This document shows, one piece after another, positions 53,985-62,870 of a stretch of DNA of 64,000 bases (position 1 is its first letter; each line of letters begins with the position of its first letter). The stretch comes from G965279355 sp965279355 (GTDB lineage: Bacteria; Pseudomonadota; Alphaproteobacteria; CACIAM-22H2). Where the stretch lies: assembly GCA_965279355.1 (NCBI GenBank), contig OZ257155.1, forward strand, positions 1,736,001 through 1,800,000, given 5' to 3'. The notes under the pieces are model-generated. The model did not search any database. It had not been told where the DNA came from and saw nothing but the letters and a program-made list of their open reading frames with translations. Made by a program: the position numbers and the translations under genes.

Positions 53985-55595
53985 TTAGTGCTTCGCTTCG
54001 GCGGGAATACGCGGCAGTTCGTCGTAGGTGTGGAACGCCGGCGGCGAGGACTGCGTCCACTCCAGCGTCGTTGCACCCTCGCCCCACGGATTGGCGGCGG
54101 CCTTGCGACCGGCAGCCAGCGCGTAGAGCACGATCACGATGAAGAAGATCGTCGACACGAACGAGATGTACGACCCGATCGAGCTGACGACGTTCCAGCC
54201 GTGGAACGCATCCGGATAGTCCGGAATACGGCGCGGCATGCCGGCCAGACCCAGGAAGTGCTGCGGGAAGAACGTCAGGTTGACGCCGATGAACGTCGTC
54301 CAGAAGTGCAGCTTGCCGGCCCAATCCGGGATCTCGCGGCCCGACATCTTGCCGAACCAGTAATAGAAGCCGCAGAAGATGCCGAACAGGGCGCCGAGGC
54401 TCAGCACGTAGTGGAAGTGCGCCACCACGTAGTAGGTGTTGTGAAGCGCGATGTCGACGCCGGCATTGGCCAGCACGACGCCCGTCACGCCGCCGATGGT
54501 GAACAGGAAGATCAGGCCGATGCCCCACAGCATCGGCGTCTCGTAGCGGATGCTGCCGCCCCACATCGTCGCGATCCACGAGAAGATCTTGATGCCGGTC
54601 GGCACCGCGATGACCATCGTCGCCGCCACGAAGTAGGCGCGCGTGTCGACGTCCATGCCCACCGTGTACATGTGGTGCGCCCACACGACGAAGCCGATCA
54701 CGCCGATCGCGACCATGGCGTAGGCCATGCCGAGATAGCCGAACACCGGCTTGTTCGAGAACGTCGAGACCACGTGGCTCAGGATCCCGAACGCGGGCAG
54801 GATCATGATGTACACCTCGGGGTGACCGAAGAACCAGAACAGGTGCAGGAACAGGATCGGATCGCCGCCGCCGGCCGGATCGAAGAAGGCCGTGCCGAAA
54901 TTGCGGTCGGTGAGCAGCATGGTGATCGCACCCGCCAGCACCGGCAGCGACAGGACGAGCAGGAACGCCGTCACGAGCTGCGACCAGATGAAGAGCGGCA
55001 TGCGGTGCATCGTCATGCCGGGGGCGCGCATGTTGAAGATGGTGGTGATGAAGTTGATCGACGCCAGGATCGACGACGCGCCCGCGAGATGCAGCGAGAG
55101 GATCGCCATGTCCATCGCCGGGCCGCTATGCGCGGTCCCGCCCGACAGCGGCGGATAGATCGTCCAGCCGGTACCGGCGCCGCCGCCCAGCAGGGCCGAG
55201 CCCAGCAGCAGGATGAAGGCCGGCGGCACCAGCCAGAAGCTGATGTTGTTCATGCGCGGGAACGCCATGTCGGGCGCGCCGATCATCAGCGGAATGAACC
55301 AGTTGCCGAAACCGCCGATCAGGGCCGGCATGACCACGAAGAACACCATGATCAGGCCGTGCGCGGTGATGACCATGTTCCAGAAATGACCGTCGGGCAT
55401 GTACTGCATGCCGGGATCCTGGAGTTCCATGCGCATGTAGACCGACGCGGCACCGCCGATGAGACCGGCGATGATCGAGAAGGTCAGGTACATCGTGCCG
55501 ATGTCCTTGTGATTGGTCGAATAGACCCAGCGACGCCAGCCCGTCGGGGTGTGGTGGTCGTGATCGTGGTGATCGGCGTGAGCGTGAGTAGCCAT
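53985..55595 (-). CDS. ctaD: Cytochrome c oxidase subunit I (aa3 type)
   Basis: 536 aa with twelve helices. CuB and cross-link residues in FFGHPEVYIMILP, VWAHHMYTVGMDVDTRAYF, and the heme a/a3 ligands in HNTYYVVAHFHYVLSLGA; the first heme a His is in ITAHGLIMVFF. Family A heme-copper oxidase, terminal electron acceptor of the respiratory chain. The N-terminus has a His/Asp-rich stretch (ATHAHADHHDHDHHTP). Confidence 0.99.
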   Translation of the reverse strand: MATHAHADHHDHDHHTPTGWRRWVYSTNHKDIGTMYLTFSIIAGLIGGAASVYMRMELQDPGMQYMPDGHFWNMVITAHGLIMVFFVVMPALIGGFGNWFIPLMIGAPDMAFPRMNNISFWLVPPAFILLLGSALLGGGAGTGWTIYPPLSGGTAHSGPAMDMAILSLHLAGASSILASINFITTIFNMRAPGMTMHRMPLFIWSQLVTAFLLVLSLPVLAGAITMLLTDRNFGTAFFDPAGGGDPILFLHLFWFFGHPEVYIMILPAFGILSHVVSTFSNKPVFGYLGMAYAMVAIGVIGFVVWAHHMYTVGMDVDTRAYFVAATMVIAVPTGIKIFSWIATMWGGSIRYETPMLWGIGLIFLFTIGGVTGVVLANAGVDIALHNTYYVVAHFHYVLSLGALFGIFCGFYYWFGKMSGREIPDWAGKLHFWTTFIGVNLTFFPQHFLGLAGMPRRIPDYPDAFHGWNVVSSIGSYISFVSTIFFIVIVLYALAAGRKAAANPWGEGATTLEWTQSSPPAFHTYDELPRIPAEAKH

Positions 55596-55615
55596 AGCGT
55601 GTGTCCTCTAGGATC

Positions 55616-56476
55616 TCATTGCGCCGCGGTGTTCGCCGCGAGGCGGAGCGTGCTGTCTTCCGTCGTGCTGGCGAACTTGCGCTTCGCCTCGACGAGCCAG
55701 CGCTCGTAATCCTGCTTGCTGACCGCTTCGACCGCGATCGGCATGTAGGCGTGGTTGATGCCGCAAATCTGGTTGCACTGGCCGTAATAGACGCCGGGCT
55801 TGTTGATCCGCACCCAGGTTTCGTTCACGCGGCCGGGTACCGCATAGATCTGCACGCCCAGCGCCGAGACCATCCAGGAATGCATGACGTCGCTGCCGGC
55901 GACGAGGATGCGCACGTCCGTATCGACCGGAAGGACGATGCGGTTGTCGACTTCGAGAAGGCGCTTCTGACCCGGCTTGATATCGGATTCGGGGATCATG
56001 TAGCTGTCGAAGGTCAGGCCGTTCTGGTCCGTGTACTCATACGACCAGTACCACTGCCGTCCCGTGACCTTCAGCGTCATCTCGGGGTTCGTCGCGCGGT
56101 CCTGGAAATAGAGCAGCTTGAAGGACGGGATTGCGACGATGACCAGGATGATGATCGGAATGACCGTCCAGAGGATCTCGACCGCGGTGTTGTGGGTGGT
56201 GCGCGAGGGAACCGGATTGGCCGACGCGCGGAACTTCACCATCACGTAGGCCAGCAGGATCATCACGAAGATCGTGATGATGGTAATGATCCAGAGCAGG
56301 AGGTTATGCAGATCCCCGATCATTTCCTTCATCGGCGATGCGGCGGCCTGCATGCCCAGCTGCCACGGAGTCGGATACTGCGCCTCGGCGGTCCCGGCCA
56401 TGAGGGCGAGAAGCCCGAAAACAACAGATCCGAAAACCGCCAGGGCGGCGGCGCGATTGAACCAACGCATGACCAT
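55616..56476 (-). CDS. ctaC: Cytochrome c oxidase subunit II
   Basis: 286 aa from the ATG at 56476 (AAGGA upstream); the frame is open further up but without start signals. Signal peptide to about residue 30 (LMAGTAEAQ), two membrane helices (NLLLWIITIITIFVMILLA and VEILWTVIPIIILVIVAI) and the periplasmic CuA domain with QWYWSYEY, SDVMHSWM and the CuA ligands in GQCNQICGINHAYMP. There is no fused cytochrome c. First gene of the cox run. Confidence 0.98.
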   Translation of the reverse strand: MVMRWFNRAAALAVFGSVVFGLLALMAGTAEAQYPTPWQLGMQAAASPMKEMIGDLHNLLLWIITIITIFVMILLAYVMVKFRASANPVPSRTTHNTAVEILWTVIPIIILVIVAIPSFKLLYFQDRATNPEMTLKVTGRQWYWSYEYTDQNGLTFDSYMIPESDIKPGQKRLLEVDNRIVLPVDTDVRILVAGSDVMHSWMVSALGVQIYAVPGRVNETWVRINKPGVYYGQCNQICGINHAYMPIAVEAVSKQDYERWLVEAKRKFASTTEDSTLRLAANTAAQ

Positions 56477-56831
56477 GCCAATGTCCTTAGAAGAGGCTGC
56501 GATCCGATCCCAGCATCGACTCCCAATATCGACAGAAGCCTGGAACCCAGACGCCCCCACCGAAAGCCAACGCGTGCAAACGGGCGATGGCCGCGATTCT
56601 TGCGAATCACGCCCAACGGCCTGTTGCACGGGCACAAAATAGCCAACCGCCCGACCATCTACAAGGTGAACAAGCACCCTTAAAGTCCGTGTTGGCCAAT
56701 AGGTTATACCCTCAGCCTGTCTCCTTTGCCGCTATTGCGGCGCATTCTCCGCTTAAGGCTGAAATCCCCGCGCCGACCACCTATGTTGAAAGGCAGGCTT
56801 TTTCACCTGCCGCGCGCCCTGGAGTGTCTAA
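56477..56831. other. Gene-free promoter region ctaC / tldD
   Basis: 355 bases between divergent genes. It must carry the promoters of the long cox run and of tldD. The only structure I see is a small GGCAGG/CCTGCC hairpin (56792-56811) just before the tldD ribosome site, and stop codons interrupt all longer frames that read into it. Confidence 0.6.
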
Positions 56832-58265
56832 ATGAGCGATCTCAGCCGGACCGACGATCTTTTCTTCAATAAGGCCGGGCTCGATCGCGGTCGGCTGGAG
56901 AAACAGGTGGCCGAGGCTCTGCACGGCGCCGATGACGGCGAGCTGTTCCTCGAATATCGCCAGTCCGAGAGCCTGTCCTACGACGACGGGAAGCTGAAAA
57001 GCGCCTCTTTCGACACCACCCAGGGCTTCGGGCTGCGCGCGGTGGTCGGGGAATCCGCCGGCTACGCGCATGCCACCGAACTCAGCCACGACGCCGTCGG
57101 CCGGGCCGCGCAGACCATCCAGGCGGTGAAATCGGGTCAGTCCGGCAAGGCCGCGGAGGGGCCGGTCGGCACCAACCGGCAGCTCTACAGCGACGAAAAC
57201 CCGCTGGGCGCCATGGAATTCGGTGACAAGGCCAAGCTTCTGGCCGAAATCGACGCCTATGCGCGCAGCCGCGATCCGCGCGTCCGCCAGGTCATGGCCT
57301 CGATTTCGGGCGAATGGCAGGCGGTGCAGATCCTGCGCGGCGACGGCCGCCGCGTGGCCGATGTCCGCCCGCTGGTCCGCATCAATGTCGCGGTCATGGT
57401 CGGTGACGGCGATCGCCAGGAAACCGGCAGCTACGGCTGGGGCGGCCGTTTCAACTTCGATCGCATCGTTTCCGCCGACAACTGGCAGAACGCCGCCGAC
57501 GAGGCCCTGCGCCAGGCGCTGGTGAACCTGTCCGCCGGCCCGGCGCCGGCCGGCGAGATGCCGGTCGTGCTTGGACCGGGCTGGCCCGGTATCCTGCTCC
57601 ATGAAGCCGTCGGCCACGGCCTCGAAGGCGATTTTAATCGCAAGAAGACCTCGGCCTTCGCAGGGCTAATGGGTCAGATGGTCGCCGCCAAGGGCGTCAC
57701 CGTGATCGACGACGGCACCATGCAGGACCGCCGCGGGTCGCTCACCATCGACGACGAGGGCACGCCGACCGAGCGCACGGTCCTGATCGACGACGGCAAG
57801 CTCGTCGGCTACATCCAGGATCGCCAGAACGCGCGCCTCATGGGCATGCGCCCGACCGGCAACGGCCGGCGTGAAAGCTTCGCGCATCATCCGATGCCGC
57901 GCATGACCAACACCTACATGCTGGGCGGCAGCCACGATCCCAGGGAAATCATCAAGAGCGTGAAGAAGGGCCTCTATGCCGTGAACTTCGGCGGCGGCCA
58001 GGTCGACATCACATCAGGCAAGTTCGTGTTCAACGCGGCCGAGGCCTATCTGATCGAGGACGGCAAGGTCGGCCCCGCCGTGAAGGGCGCGATGATCATC
58101 GGCAACGGGCCGGAATCGCTGAAGCACGTCTCCATGATCGGCAACGACATGAAGCTCGATCCCGGCATCGGCACCTGCGGCAAGGACGGCCAGGGCGTTC
58201 CCGTCGGCGTGGGCCAGCCGACGATGCTGATCGATCGCCTCACTGTTGGCGGCACGGCGGCTTAA
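56832..58265 (+). CDS. tldD: Metalloprotease TldD
   Basis: 477 aa. Zinc motif HEAVGHGLEGDF gives H257, E258 and H262 (HExxxH), with the third ligand expected in the C-terminal part (GTCGKDGQGVPVGVGQP). FVEYR-type LFLEYRQSESLSYDDGKLKSA and the VNFGGGQVDITSGKFVFNAAEAYLIE segment are TldD signatures. With TldE/PmbA (not in the window) it forms a peptidase that trims microcins or unfolded peptides. GGAG precedes the ATG. Confidence 0.97.
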   Translation: MSDLSRTDDLFFNKAGLDRGRLEKQVAEALHGADDGELFLEYRQSESLSYDDGKLKSASFDTTQGFGLRAVVGESAGYAHATELSHDAVGRAAQTIQAVKSGQSGKAAEGPVGTNRQLYSDENPLGAMEFGDKAKLLAEIDAYARSRDPRVRQVMASISGEWQAVQILRGDGRRVADVRPLVRINVAVMVGDGDRQETGSYGWGGRFNFDRIVSADNWQNAADEALRQALVNLSAGPAPAGEMPVVLGPGWPGILLHEAVGHGLEGDFNRKKTSAFAGLMGQMVAAKGVTVIDDGTMQDRRGSLTIDDEGTPTERTVLIDDGKLVGYIQDRQNARLMGMRPTGNGRRESFAHHPMPRMTNTYMLGGSHDPREIIKSVKKGLYAVNFGGGQVDITSGKFVFNAAEAYLIEDGKVGPAVKGAMIIGNGPESLKHVSMIGNDMKLDPGIGTCGKDGQGVPVGVGQPTMLIDRLTVGGTAA

Positions 58266-58283
58266 TACGCTCCCTCCCTATCT

Positions 58284-58401
58284 TGTCATCCCAGCGAAAG
58301 CTGGGACCCAGATATCGGAACGGCTCAGCAGCGCAATGAGACGTCCCTTGGCTCTTCGGCACGGGCGGGATTTCTGGGTCCCAGCTTTCGCTGGGATGAC
58401 A
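58284..58401 (+). repeat. Palindromic interspersed element, copy 4
   Basis: 118 bp with perfect inverted termini (TGTCATCCCAGCGAAAGCTG and its complement) around a diverged middle that keeps GAGACGTCCC and GGGATTTCTGGG. It lies between the convergent ends of tldD and the iron-linked gene. Confidence 0.95.
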
Positions 58402-58438
58402 GCATGAGAGTGAATGAAAGTAGACGCAGCGCTTCCGC

Positions 58439-59308
58439 TTACTGAAACCGGCTCGCCCGCAGTTCGATCTGCGACACCAGCGACTGGACCTCGCCCAGCG
58501 TGAAGACAGGCTTGGCCGGCGGCACCACGTCGGGCCAGGCACCGAGAAGCTTGTCGAGATCGGCCATGATCAGGTCGAAGGCTTGCGCATCCTTGGCGCG
58601 CAGGGCGCGGCGGCCGCTGTTCAGATAATCGCGGATCGTCAGCACGAAGCCGCGTGAGTCCTGATACTCCACCGCGTTGACGATCTTGTCGCCGTCGATC
58701 GCGGCTTCGTATTCCGCGGCCATCGCGTTCAGCACGATGCCCATGACGCGCGACATGAAGGCCGGCGAGAGCCGCTGCTTTTCCGGAATGACCAGCGCGG
58801 CGCGATCGATCGTCGCGATCATCTTCTTGTATTCGGCATCCATGGACGCCTTCGAGGCATTGCCCTTGGCGTGCGCGAAGAACCGGTCGAGGTCGCGCTT
58901 GAACTGGCGACCCTTGCGGGCGGTGATTTCCGCCTCGATGTCTTCGTAGACTTCAGCGGCCGGATGACCGAAATGCGGAAGCGCGTCGACCTGATGGCCC
59001 TTCCCGTAGAGCTCGTGCGCGACCCGCAGATGGCCCCGCATCAGCAGAAGGCGCGCGCGGAAGGCTTCATCCGGCTCCGCCTTCGCCAGAGCGCCGGCTT
59101 CACCGCCCTCGCCCCCTTCACCACCCTCACCGCCTTCGCCGCCCGCCTGGCTCAGGGCCTGTGGGTGTGCCGGATGGTTTTCGACACCCGCGACCTTCGT
59201 GACGGCTTTTCCGTGATGCGCGTGCTCGGAGGCGGCGATCGCCACGGCACTGGTATTCGCCAGAAGGAAGGCGCCGAGGCCGACCCAGATTTTCACGCGG
59301 TTTTCCAT
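58439..59308 (-). CDS. Exported helical protein with Gly-Gly-Glu repeats, probably iron-regulated
   Basis: 289 aa. Signal peptide MENRVKIWVGLGAFLLANTS to about residue 25, then a His-containing stretch (SEHAHHGKA, NHPAHP) and five tandem GGE units (residues ~56-70). The rest is alpha-helical: LLLMRGHLRVAHELYGKG, DALPHFGHPAAEVYEDIEAEI, FMSRVMGIVLNAMAAEYEAAI. I cannot name a family; the helical His/Glu-rich make-up recalls periplasmic metal-handling proteins. It is divergent from a PiuC-type dioxygenase across a Fur-box-like site, so control by iron is likely. Confidence 0.8.
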   Translation of the reverse strand: MENRVKIWVGLGAFLLANTSAVAIAASEHAHHGKAVTKVAGVENHPAHPQALSQAGGEGGEGGEGGEGGEAGALAKAEPDEAFRARLLLMRGHLRVAHELYGKGHQVDALPHFGHPAAEVYEDIEAEITARKGRQFKRDLDRFFAHAKGNASKASMDAEYKKMIATIDRAALVIPEKQRLSPAFMSRVMGIVLNAMAAEYEAAIDGDKIVNAVEYQDSRGFVLTIRDYLNSGRRALRAKDAQAFDLIMADLDKLLGAWPDVVPPAKPVFTLGEVQSLVSQIELRASRFQ

Positions 59309-59351
59309 CGCACCGGCCTTTTGCGTTAAACAGTGATCGCGGGACCATATT

Positions 59352-59370
59352 GAAAATGATAATCATCCGC
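59352..59370. promoter_or_regulatory. Fur box
   Basis: GAAAATGATAATCATCCGC matches the 19-base Fur consensus (GATAATGATAATCATTATC) at 15 positions, with the central ATGATAATCAT perfect. It lies in the 96-base gap between the divergent GGE-repeat gene and the PiuC-type dioxygenase, so Fur with iron would repress one or both. Confidence 0.85.
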
Positions 59371-59404
59371 AAGTGACGGCAATTACGTATCCACCGGAGC
59401 ACAC

Positions 59405-60085
59405 ATGATCCTCTGCATCGGCGGCGTGCTGACCAAGGAAGAACTGCGGCAGGTGAACACGCGGCTCGGCAAGACCCGCTTCACCTCCGGTGCGCGCACG
59501 GCGGGCTGGCATGCAAGGCAGGTCAAGAAAAACGAGCAGGCCGCCTACCCGCGCAGCCCCGGCATGACGGCCGCGGCGGGCATTGTCACCGTCGCGCTGA
59601 ACCGCAATGACTTGTTCAAGCTCGCGGTGCGTCCGCAACGCCAGACGCCGGTCCTCTTCAACCGGCACCAGCCCGGGATGGAATACGGCGCCCATGTCGA
59701 CGATGCGCTGATGCGCGACGCCGACGGCGCAACATTGCGCACCGACATCGCGGTCACGGTGTTTCTCTCCGATCCCGACACGTATGACGGCGGCGCGCTG
59801 ATCATCGAGGACACGGCCGGCGAGAGGGTCTATCGCCTGGCGGCCGGCGACGCGATCGCCTACCCCGCGACAACCCTGCACCGGGTCGAGCCGGTGTCAC
59901 GCGGCGCGCGGCTGGCCGCCGTGCTGTGGGTGCAAAGTCAGGTCCCCGATGCGGCGCAGCGCGAGATCCTGTTCGACCTCGACACCGCGCGCCGCGCCAT
60001 GTTCCAGGCCGGCGGAAAGACCCGCGAATTCGATCTCGTCACCAAGTCGCATGCCAATCTGCTACGGCGCTGGTCGCAGGTGTGA
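59405..60085 (+). CDS. Fe(II)/2-oxoglutarate dioxygenase of the PiuC/YbiX family
   Basis: 226 aa. Facial triad H97-D99 (YGAHVDDALM) and H159 (TTLHRVEPV), 2-oxoglutarate Arg169 (SRGARLAAVLWV). The C-terminal helical extension (EILFDLDTARRAMFQ) is the PiuC-specific tail. GGAG precedes the ATG at 59405. Family members sit with TonB-dependent siderophore receptors and are iron-repressed; the substrate is not known. Here no receptor is adjacent, but a Fur box is. Confidence 0.93.
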   Translation: MILCIGGVLTKEELRQVNTRLGKTRFTSGARTAGWHARQVKKNEQAAYPRSPGMTAAAGIVTVALNRNDLFKLAVRPQRQTPVLFNRHQPGMEYGAHVDDALMRDADGATLRTDIAVTVFLSDPDTYDGGALIIEDTAGERVYRLAAGDAIAYPATTLHRVEPVSRGARLAAVLWVQSQVPDAAQREILFDLDTARRAMFQAGGKTREFDLVTKSHANLLRRWSQV

Positions 60086-60217
60086 GCGCGGTCGCGGCGA
60101 GACGCCACAATAATGCGGCTGGACGGGATTTTAGAAACCGCCGTATCCAATGTTGCGGAACGCGCCGGTTTCAGCGCAGGATGCGCCGCCGCGTGATTGG
60201 GAGCGAATAAGCTTAAA

Positions 60218-61021
60218 ATGGATATCGCGACTTTGTGGGGTGCCGTTCTGCTCGGCGTCGTCGAAGGCCTCACTGAATTCCTGCCCATCTCCTCCACCGG
60301 ACATCTCATTCTTGTCGAAGACCTCATCGGTTTCCATGGACCGAGCGGCCAGGTTTTCGAGATCGTCATCCAGCTCGGCGCGATCCTCGCGATCTGCTGG
60401 CTCTATCGCGCGAAGCTGACCGGCGTCGTGCTCGGCATGTTTTCGCAGACCGACGATTTCCGGTTTGCGCGCAATCTCCTGCTCGCCTTCCTGCCGTCGG
60501 TGGTGCTGGGCTTCTTCGCGCACGGCTTCATCAAGGCGATGCTGTTCAATCCCTGGGTCGTCTCGGTGATGCTGATCGTCGGCGGCGTCGCGATCCTGTG
60601 GATCGAACGCAACCTGCCTTCGCCCCGTCACAATGAGATCGAGCATTTCTCGCCGATGCTCGCGCTCGGCATCGGTCTCTGCCAGACCGTCTCGCTCATT
60701 CCCGGCGTCTCGCGCGCCGGCGCCACGATCATGGGCGCGCTGATGCTCGGCGTGAATCGCAAGACGGCGACCGAGTTCTCGTTCTTCCTGGCCATCCCGA
60801 CGATGATCGCCGCGACGGTTTACGATCTGTGGAAGAACCGCGACACACTGACCACCGACGGTCTGGGCGTCATCGCCGTCGGCTTCGTGGTCGCCTTCAT
60901 CTCGGCGCTGATCGTCGTGAAGTGGTTTGTCGGCTATGTCAGCCACCGCAACTTCGAGCCCTTTGCCTGGTATCGAGTCGGCGTCGGCATCGTGATGCTG
61001 ATATTCCTCGTTCTGCGTTAG
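60218..61021 (+). CDS. uppP: Undecaprenyl-diphosphatase
   Basis: 267 aa from the ATG at 60218 (GGGAG upstream; a TTG seven codons earlier is in frame). Signature segments GLTEFLPISSTGHLIL and SLIPGVSRAGATIMGAL carry the catalytic Glu, Ser, His and Arg of the BacA/UppP family, within eight helices. It recycles undecaprenyl diphosphate for cell-wall synthesis and gives bacitracin tolerance. Confidence 0.97.
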   Translation: MDIATLWGAVLLGVVEGLTEFLPISSTGHLILVEDLIGFHGPSGQVFEIVIQLGAILAICWLYRAKLTGVVLGMFSQTDDFRFARNLLLAFLPSVVLGFFAHGFIKAMLFNPWVVSVMLIVGGVAILWIERNLPSPRHNEIEHFSPMLALGIGLCQTVSLIPGVSRAGATIMGALMLGVNRKTATEFSFFLAIPTMIAATVYDLWKNRDTLTTDGLGVIAVGFVVAFISALIVVKWFVGYVSHRNFEPFAWYRVGVGIVMLIFLVLR

Positions 61022-61149
61022 AAAGCGGTGTTTAGGTAGGTTTTAAGCCGCTTTTTTGACACAAAGGAAAAGCGGGTCTATACGGATTCGCATGCCGCTC
61101 CTTGATGAGCAGGCATGGAGTCGCGACGTTCTACCCCTCGAGGAATCCC

Positions 61150-61365
61150 ATGAAGAAAGTTCTCTACGGCGTGATGGCCGCTGCCATCAGCCTCGGCCTT
61201 GCCACCGCCCCGTCTTTCGCGGCGACACCGCGCGTGAAGGGTGACAGTCAGGTCACGCACGTGCAGTCGACCAAGAAGACCCCGGCCAAAAAGACGGCCA
61301 AAAAGACCACCAAGAAGCCGCAGACCGCGAAGAAGTCGGCAAAGAAGCCGGCGACCCGCGCCTGA
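61150..61365 (+). CDS. Small exported Lys-rich protein
   Basis: 71 aa from the ATG at 61150 (GAGGA upstream). Signal peptide MKKVLYGVMAAAISLGLATA ending PSFAATPRV, then a tail made almost only of Lys, Thr, Pro and Ala (KKTPAKKTAKKTTKKP...). The tail resembles histone H1-like or intrinsically disordered cationic proteins, but here it is exported. The role is unknown; binding of anionic cell-surface polymers is a guess. It is followed by its own terminator, and is monocistronic. Confidence 0.8.
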   Translation: MKKVLYGVMAAAISLGLATAPSFAATPRVKGDSQVTHVQSTKKTPAKKTAKKTTKKPQTAKKSAKKPATRA

Positions 61366-61403
61366 TCATCGATGGCCGCCCGGTCAGCCGGGCGCCAGAT
61401 ACA

Positions 61404-61437
61404 AAGCGGCGGTCCTTCGGGCCGCCGCTTTTTCTTT
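61404..61437 (+). terminator. Terminator of the Lys-rich small protein gene
   Basis: AAGCGGCGG-TCCTTCGGG-CCGCCGCTT hairpin with a UUCG-type loop followed by TTTTCTTT, about 40 bases after the stop. Confidence 0.92.
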
Positions 61438-61456
61438 GGCTACGACCTAACGCGTA

Positions 61457-62824
61457 TCAGTACGCGTATTCGTCGAAGAGCCGGTCGACGTTGCCCTTCC
61501 ACGGGCCGTGGAATTTCTCGAGCTTCTCCTCCGCCGACGTCCGGCCAGTCGCCGCCGCCTCGGCGATCGGCTCGAGGAAGTGCGCCTCGTTCTGATCGCC
61601 GGCGCGGTCGCGACGGTCGCGCCGGGTCAGACCGGCACGGGCAATGGCGACAACCTGCCGGCCAATGTCCTGCAGCGTGCCGCCACGGAACGGGGACTTG
61701 AGCGCCAGACGCGGCACATCGTCGCGCAATGCCAGCATCTCCTCGATCGTCCAGCCCTTGACCAGCTGTTCGGCGGCATCGAGCGCCACTGAGTCGTAGA
61801 GCAGCCCTACCCACAGCGCCGGCAGCGCGCAGAGCCGCCAGCGGCCCGCATCGGCACCGCGCATCTCCAGGAACTTCTTGAGACGGACATCCGGGAACGC
61901 GGTCGTCAGGTGATCCGAGAAATCGGTGATGCGCGGGATGTCGCCGATTTCGTCCCGGAACTTGCCGGCCATGAAGTCGCGGAACGAGCGGCCGGACATG
62001 TCGATATATTTTCCGTCGCGATAGACGAAATACATCGGCACATCGAGCATCCAGTCAACATAGCGCTCGTAGCTCATGTCGGGCTCGAACACGAAGGGCA
62101 GCAGGCCGCAGCGGTCGTTGTCGGTATCGGTCCACATATGGGCGCGCGTGCTGAGGAAGCCCGAGGGCTTGCCTTCGCGGAACGGCGAGTTCGCGAACAG
62201 CGCCGTCGCCACCGACTGCAGCGCCATGCTGACCTTGAACTTCCGTCGCATGTCAGCTTCTGAGTCGAAATCGAGATTCACCTGGACCGTACAGGTGCGC
62301 AGCATCATGTCGAGCCCGAAGCCGCCCTTCTTGGGCATGTAGTCCCGCATGATCTTGTAGCGGGCCTTGGGCATCCACGGGATGTCCTCGCGCTTCCATT
62401 TCGGATTGAACCCGTTGCCGAGGAAGCCGACCCCAAGCTCGGAAGCCACCGCCTTCACTTCCTCAAGATGGGTCGTGGTTTCGTCGCAGGTCTGGTGCAG
62501 CGTCACCAGCGGCGCGCCGGAAAGCTCAACCTGCCCGCCCGGCTCCAGCGTGATGTTGCACGCGCCCTGAACCAGCGCGATCGGCTTGCCGTTCTCCTCG
62601 ACCTTGGTCCAGCCGAAGCGGGTCATGCCCTCCAGCAGATTGCGGATGCTGGCGGTCTCTCCTTCGTAAGGCAGCGGACGGAAATTATCGAGACGGAACG
62701 CGAATTTCTCGTGCTCGGTCCCGATGCGCCACTGGTCGCGCGGCTTCTCTCCGGCGGCGATGTATTCGATGAGCTGGCGGCGGTCGGTCAGCGGTGCGCC
62801 GAGCGAAGAAGGAGGTGCGGACAT
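61457..62824 (-). CDS. gshA: Glutamate-cysteine ligase (plant/alphaproteobacterial type)
   Basis: 455 aa from the ATG at 62824; the upstream open frame is not coding. Signatures: WRIGTEHEKFAF, ITLEPGGQVELSGAPL, HQTCDE, MPKARYKIMRDYMPK, FANSPFREGKPSGFLSTRAHMW and DMSGRSFRDFMAG, all of the GshA class II shared by plants and alphaproteobacteria. It catalyses the first step of glutathione synthesis. Confidence 0.96.
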   Translation of the reverse strand: MSAPPSSLGAPLTDRRQLIEYIAAGEKPRDQWRIGTEHEKFAFRLDNFRPLPYEGETASIRNLLEGMTRFGWTKVEENGKPIALVQGACNITLEPGGQVELSGAPLVTLHQTCDETTTHLEEVKAVASELGVGFLGNGFNPKWKREDIPWMPKARYKIMRDYMPKKGGFGLDMMLRTCTVQVNLDFDSEADMRRKFKVSMALQSVATALFANSPFREGKPSGFLSTRAHMWTDTDNDRCGLLPFVFEPDMSYERYVDWMLDVPMYFVYRDGKYIDMSGRSFRDFMAGKFRDEIGDIPRITDFSDHLTTAFPDVRLKKFLEMRGADAGRWRLCALPALWVGLLYDSVALDAAEQLVKGWTIEEMLALRDDVPRLALKSPFRGGTLQDIGRQVVAIARAGLTRRDRRDRAGDQNEAHFLEPIAEAAATGRTSAEEKLEKFHGPWKGNVDRLFDEYAY

Positions 62825-62870
62825 TGGAGAACCGTTGTCTTTGGTTGTCGTGTGTTGTTGTGCCGTGAGG

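Noticed and set aside
53805..55709. A 634-codon open frame antisense to ctaD
   Set aside because: Composed mainly of His, Arg, Asp and Glu, the complement of membrane-protein codons; ctaD is certain.
56792..56811. GGCAGG/CCTGCC hairpin before tldD
   Set aside because: A 6-bp stem is expected often in such GC-rich DNA; there is no aptamer-like surrounding or T run.
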